Source: Providencia rettgeri
GTDB taxonomy: Bacteria; Pseudomonadota; Gammaproteobacteria; Enterobacterales; Enterobacteriaceae
NCBI RefSeq assembly: GCF_023205015.1
Contig: NZ_CP096258.1
Coordinates: 1,984,001-2,048,000 of the forward strand
Direction: 5' to 3'
DNA length: 64,000 nt
Below, in pieces: positions 63,330 through 64,000 of the stretch. Made by a program: the position numbers and the translations under genes. The stretch's first letter is position 1. Each line of letters starts with the position of its first letter. Below the pieces are notes generated by a model that was not told where the DNA came from, did no database searches, and saw only the letters and a list, made by a program, of their open reading frames with translations.

Positions 63330-63422
63330 GGTAAATTGTATCAATAATAACCTCGGGTGATTCTTGTTTAAAATACAGAAACTAAATATAGGTAATGACT
63401 CAGTGATTAATTAGAGAATTTT

Positions 63423-63557
63423 TTGGTCAATATCAGGGAGAAATTTTTACAGTTTGTTTAAGTTGCAACATTCTGTTGCTGATAGATAATCGCAAATTCT
63501 ATTTTTAAATTATTATTGTCATAGAGTTAGAGTTTGGTCAGCGAAATTTATAAAAAG
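63423..63557 (-). pseudogene. Remnant of a second ttcA 5' end
   Basis: Minus-strand translation gives NLNKL-stop-KFLPDIDQKI, matching NLNKLQKRIRRDVGQAI of TtcA with a one-codon deletion, then after a shorter gap the upstream region (63474-63557) matching that of ttcA at 65 of 84 sites. About 43 bp around the start codon are missing. The remainder of 63330-63653 is gene-free. Confidence 0.75.
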
Positions 63558-63653
63558 TGAAAAATCTGCTAGTAGTGCTGTCTTCTTTATAGTCTTTATC
63601 TTATTGCCTAAGAACCAATAAGTACTTAATATATAAGAAAACTCGGAGGGTAT

Positions 63654-63794
63654 ATGCCTGCAGCTGATCCTATTGAATTGGTTTCTTCTTTACTAGCTAA
63701 TACTATTAAAATGGTGATTACGCCAACAGAATATATTTCCCAAAGTGGCGCTATTGGAGATATTATTTATATAAGTTTGTTATTTTTTAACTAA
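63654..63794 (+). CDS. Small hypothetical protein, 46 residues
   Basis: A short frame with a strong ribosome-binding site CGGAGGG three bases before the ATG. It encodes MPAADPIELVSSLLANTIKM..., ending in a hydrophobic patch (IIYISLLFFN). I recognise no family. It may be a true small protein or the truncated start of a lost gene. It is convergent with catA, with a shared hairpin 42 bp on. Confidence 0.35.
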   Translation: MPAADPIELVSSLLANTIKMVITPTEYISQSGAIGDIIYISLLFFN

Positions 63795-63836
63795 AAATGA
63801 TGAAATTATCATCATAAAAAAGTTAGTTTGATACAA

Positions 63837-63862
63837 ATGAAGGAAGTCAGGGCTTCCTTCAT
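63837..63862. terminator. Terminator of catA (bidirectional)
   Basis: A perfect 10-bp stem ATGAAGGAAG/CTTCCTTCAT with a 6-nt loop, 23 bp past the catA stop; minus-strand T-rich tail. Confidence 0.75.
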
Positions 63863-63884
63863 GCTAGAAAGTCATTCGTGGACA

Positions 63885-64000
63885 TTAATGAGGTAATTCA
63901 TCACATAATTTTTGCAAAGTAGTTAAAAATTTACCCACATGAAAACCATCACAAACAGCATGATGTACTTGTACTGATAGGGGAAGCCATATTTTATTAC
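63885..64000 (-). CDS. catA: Type A chloramphenicol acetyltransferase, C-terminal part (5' end outside window)
   Basis: The minus-strand frame entering from the right edge ends NKIWLPLSVQVHHAVCDG, then FHVGKFLTTLQKLCDELPH and TAA at 63885-63887. HHAVCDG holds the catalytic histidine of the classical CAT trimer, which acetylates chloramphenicol with acetyl-CoA. Only about 38 residues are visible, so the catA subtype cannot be settled. Its backbone setting with no transposon or integron sequence in view fits the chromosomal cat genes known from Providencia and Proteus. Confidence 0.93.
   Translation of the reverse strand, partial: NKIWLPLSVQVHHAVCDGFHVGKFLTTLQKLCDELPH

Noticed and set aside
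1..64000. CRISPR arrays, integrases, transposases, toxin-antitoxin or phage-defence modules
   Set aside because: Both strands were read for repeats at regular spacing and for typical protein motifs; none was seen apart from the MITE-like repeat and the ttcA scar.

Overview
The window is an ordinary AT-rich enterobacterial chromosome segment, most likely from Providencia or a close Morganellaceae relative. Gene content and order follow the Escherichia coli backbone block by block (ppsA, ydiK-ydiJ-menI-suf-ldtE-lpp-pykF, tRNA-Val, mdtK-ribE, punC-punR, purR-ynhF-sodB-grxD-rnt-gloA-ydhL, slyA-slyB-anmK-pdxH-tyrS-pdxY-gstA, sapABCDF, pspF-pspABCD, ycjXF-tyrR-tpx, mppA, zntB-fnrS-ttcA). The composition and a chromosomal type-A chloramphenicol acetyltransferase at the right edge favour Providencia. 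The genus call is inference.

Left part (1-27 kb). The 3' end of ppsA is followed by the small RNA RprA. Next come the YdiK permease, the YdiJ dehydrogenase with MenI, the complete sufABCDSE iron-sulfur operon, the L,D-transpeptidase LdtE and its partner Braun lipoprotein, and pykF with a Cra-like operator. Three near-identical tRNA-Val(GAC) genes precede mdtK and ribE. A small AraC/monooxygenase pair sits where E. coli has cfa. The purine efflux pair punC/punR, purR, the tiny membrane gene ynhF, sodB, grxD, rnt, gloA and ydhL follow.

Middle (27-44 kb). slyA (TTG start) and slyB lead into the vitamin B6 block (anmK, pdxH, tyrS, pdxY, gstA). A 128-bp MITE-like repeat lies between tyrS and pdxY. 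After a DUF817 membrane protein comes an accessory cluster: a LacI regulator, an IolE-like isomerase, a Gfo/Idh/MocA oxidoreductase and a wrecked short-chain dehydrogenase. The five-gene sap peptide transporter operon runs leftward towards it.

Right part (45-64 kb). A RyhB-type small RNA with a Fur box lies next to a secreted protein of unknown function. The psp envelope-stress system has a clear sigma-54 promoter. It is followed by ycjXF, tyrR, tpx, mppA, zntB, the FNR-dependent small RNA FnrS, and ttcA. Upstream of ttcA a roughly 3.7-kb AT-rich segment carries a CNT-type nucleoside transporter with an altered substrate motif and a nucleoside hydrolase. It is bracketed by two diverged copies of the ttcA 5' end, as expected for an old insertion at this known integration site. 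The window ends inside catA.

No wholly new multi-gene system is evident. The most notable items are the ttcA-flanked nucleoside island, the three small RNAs (the RyhB copy shares a perfect 10-nt pairing with the sodB start in the same window), the decaying inositol-like cluster, and several unexplained palindromes.
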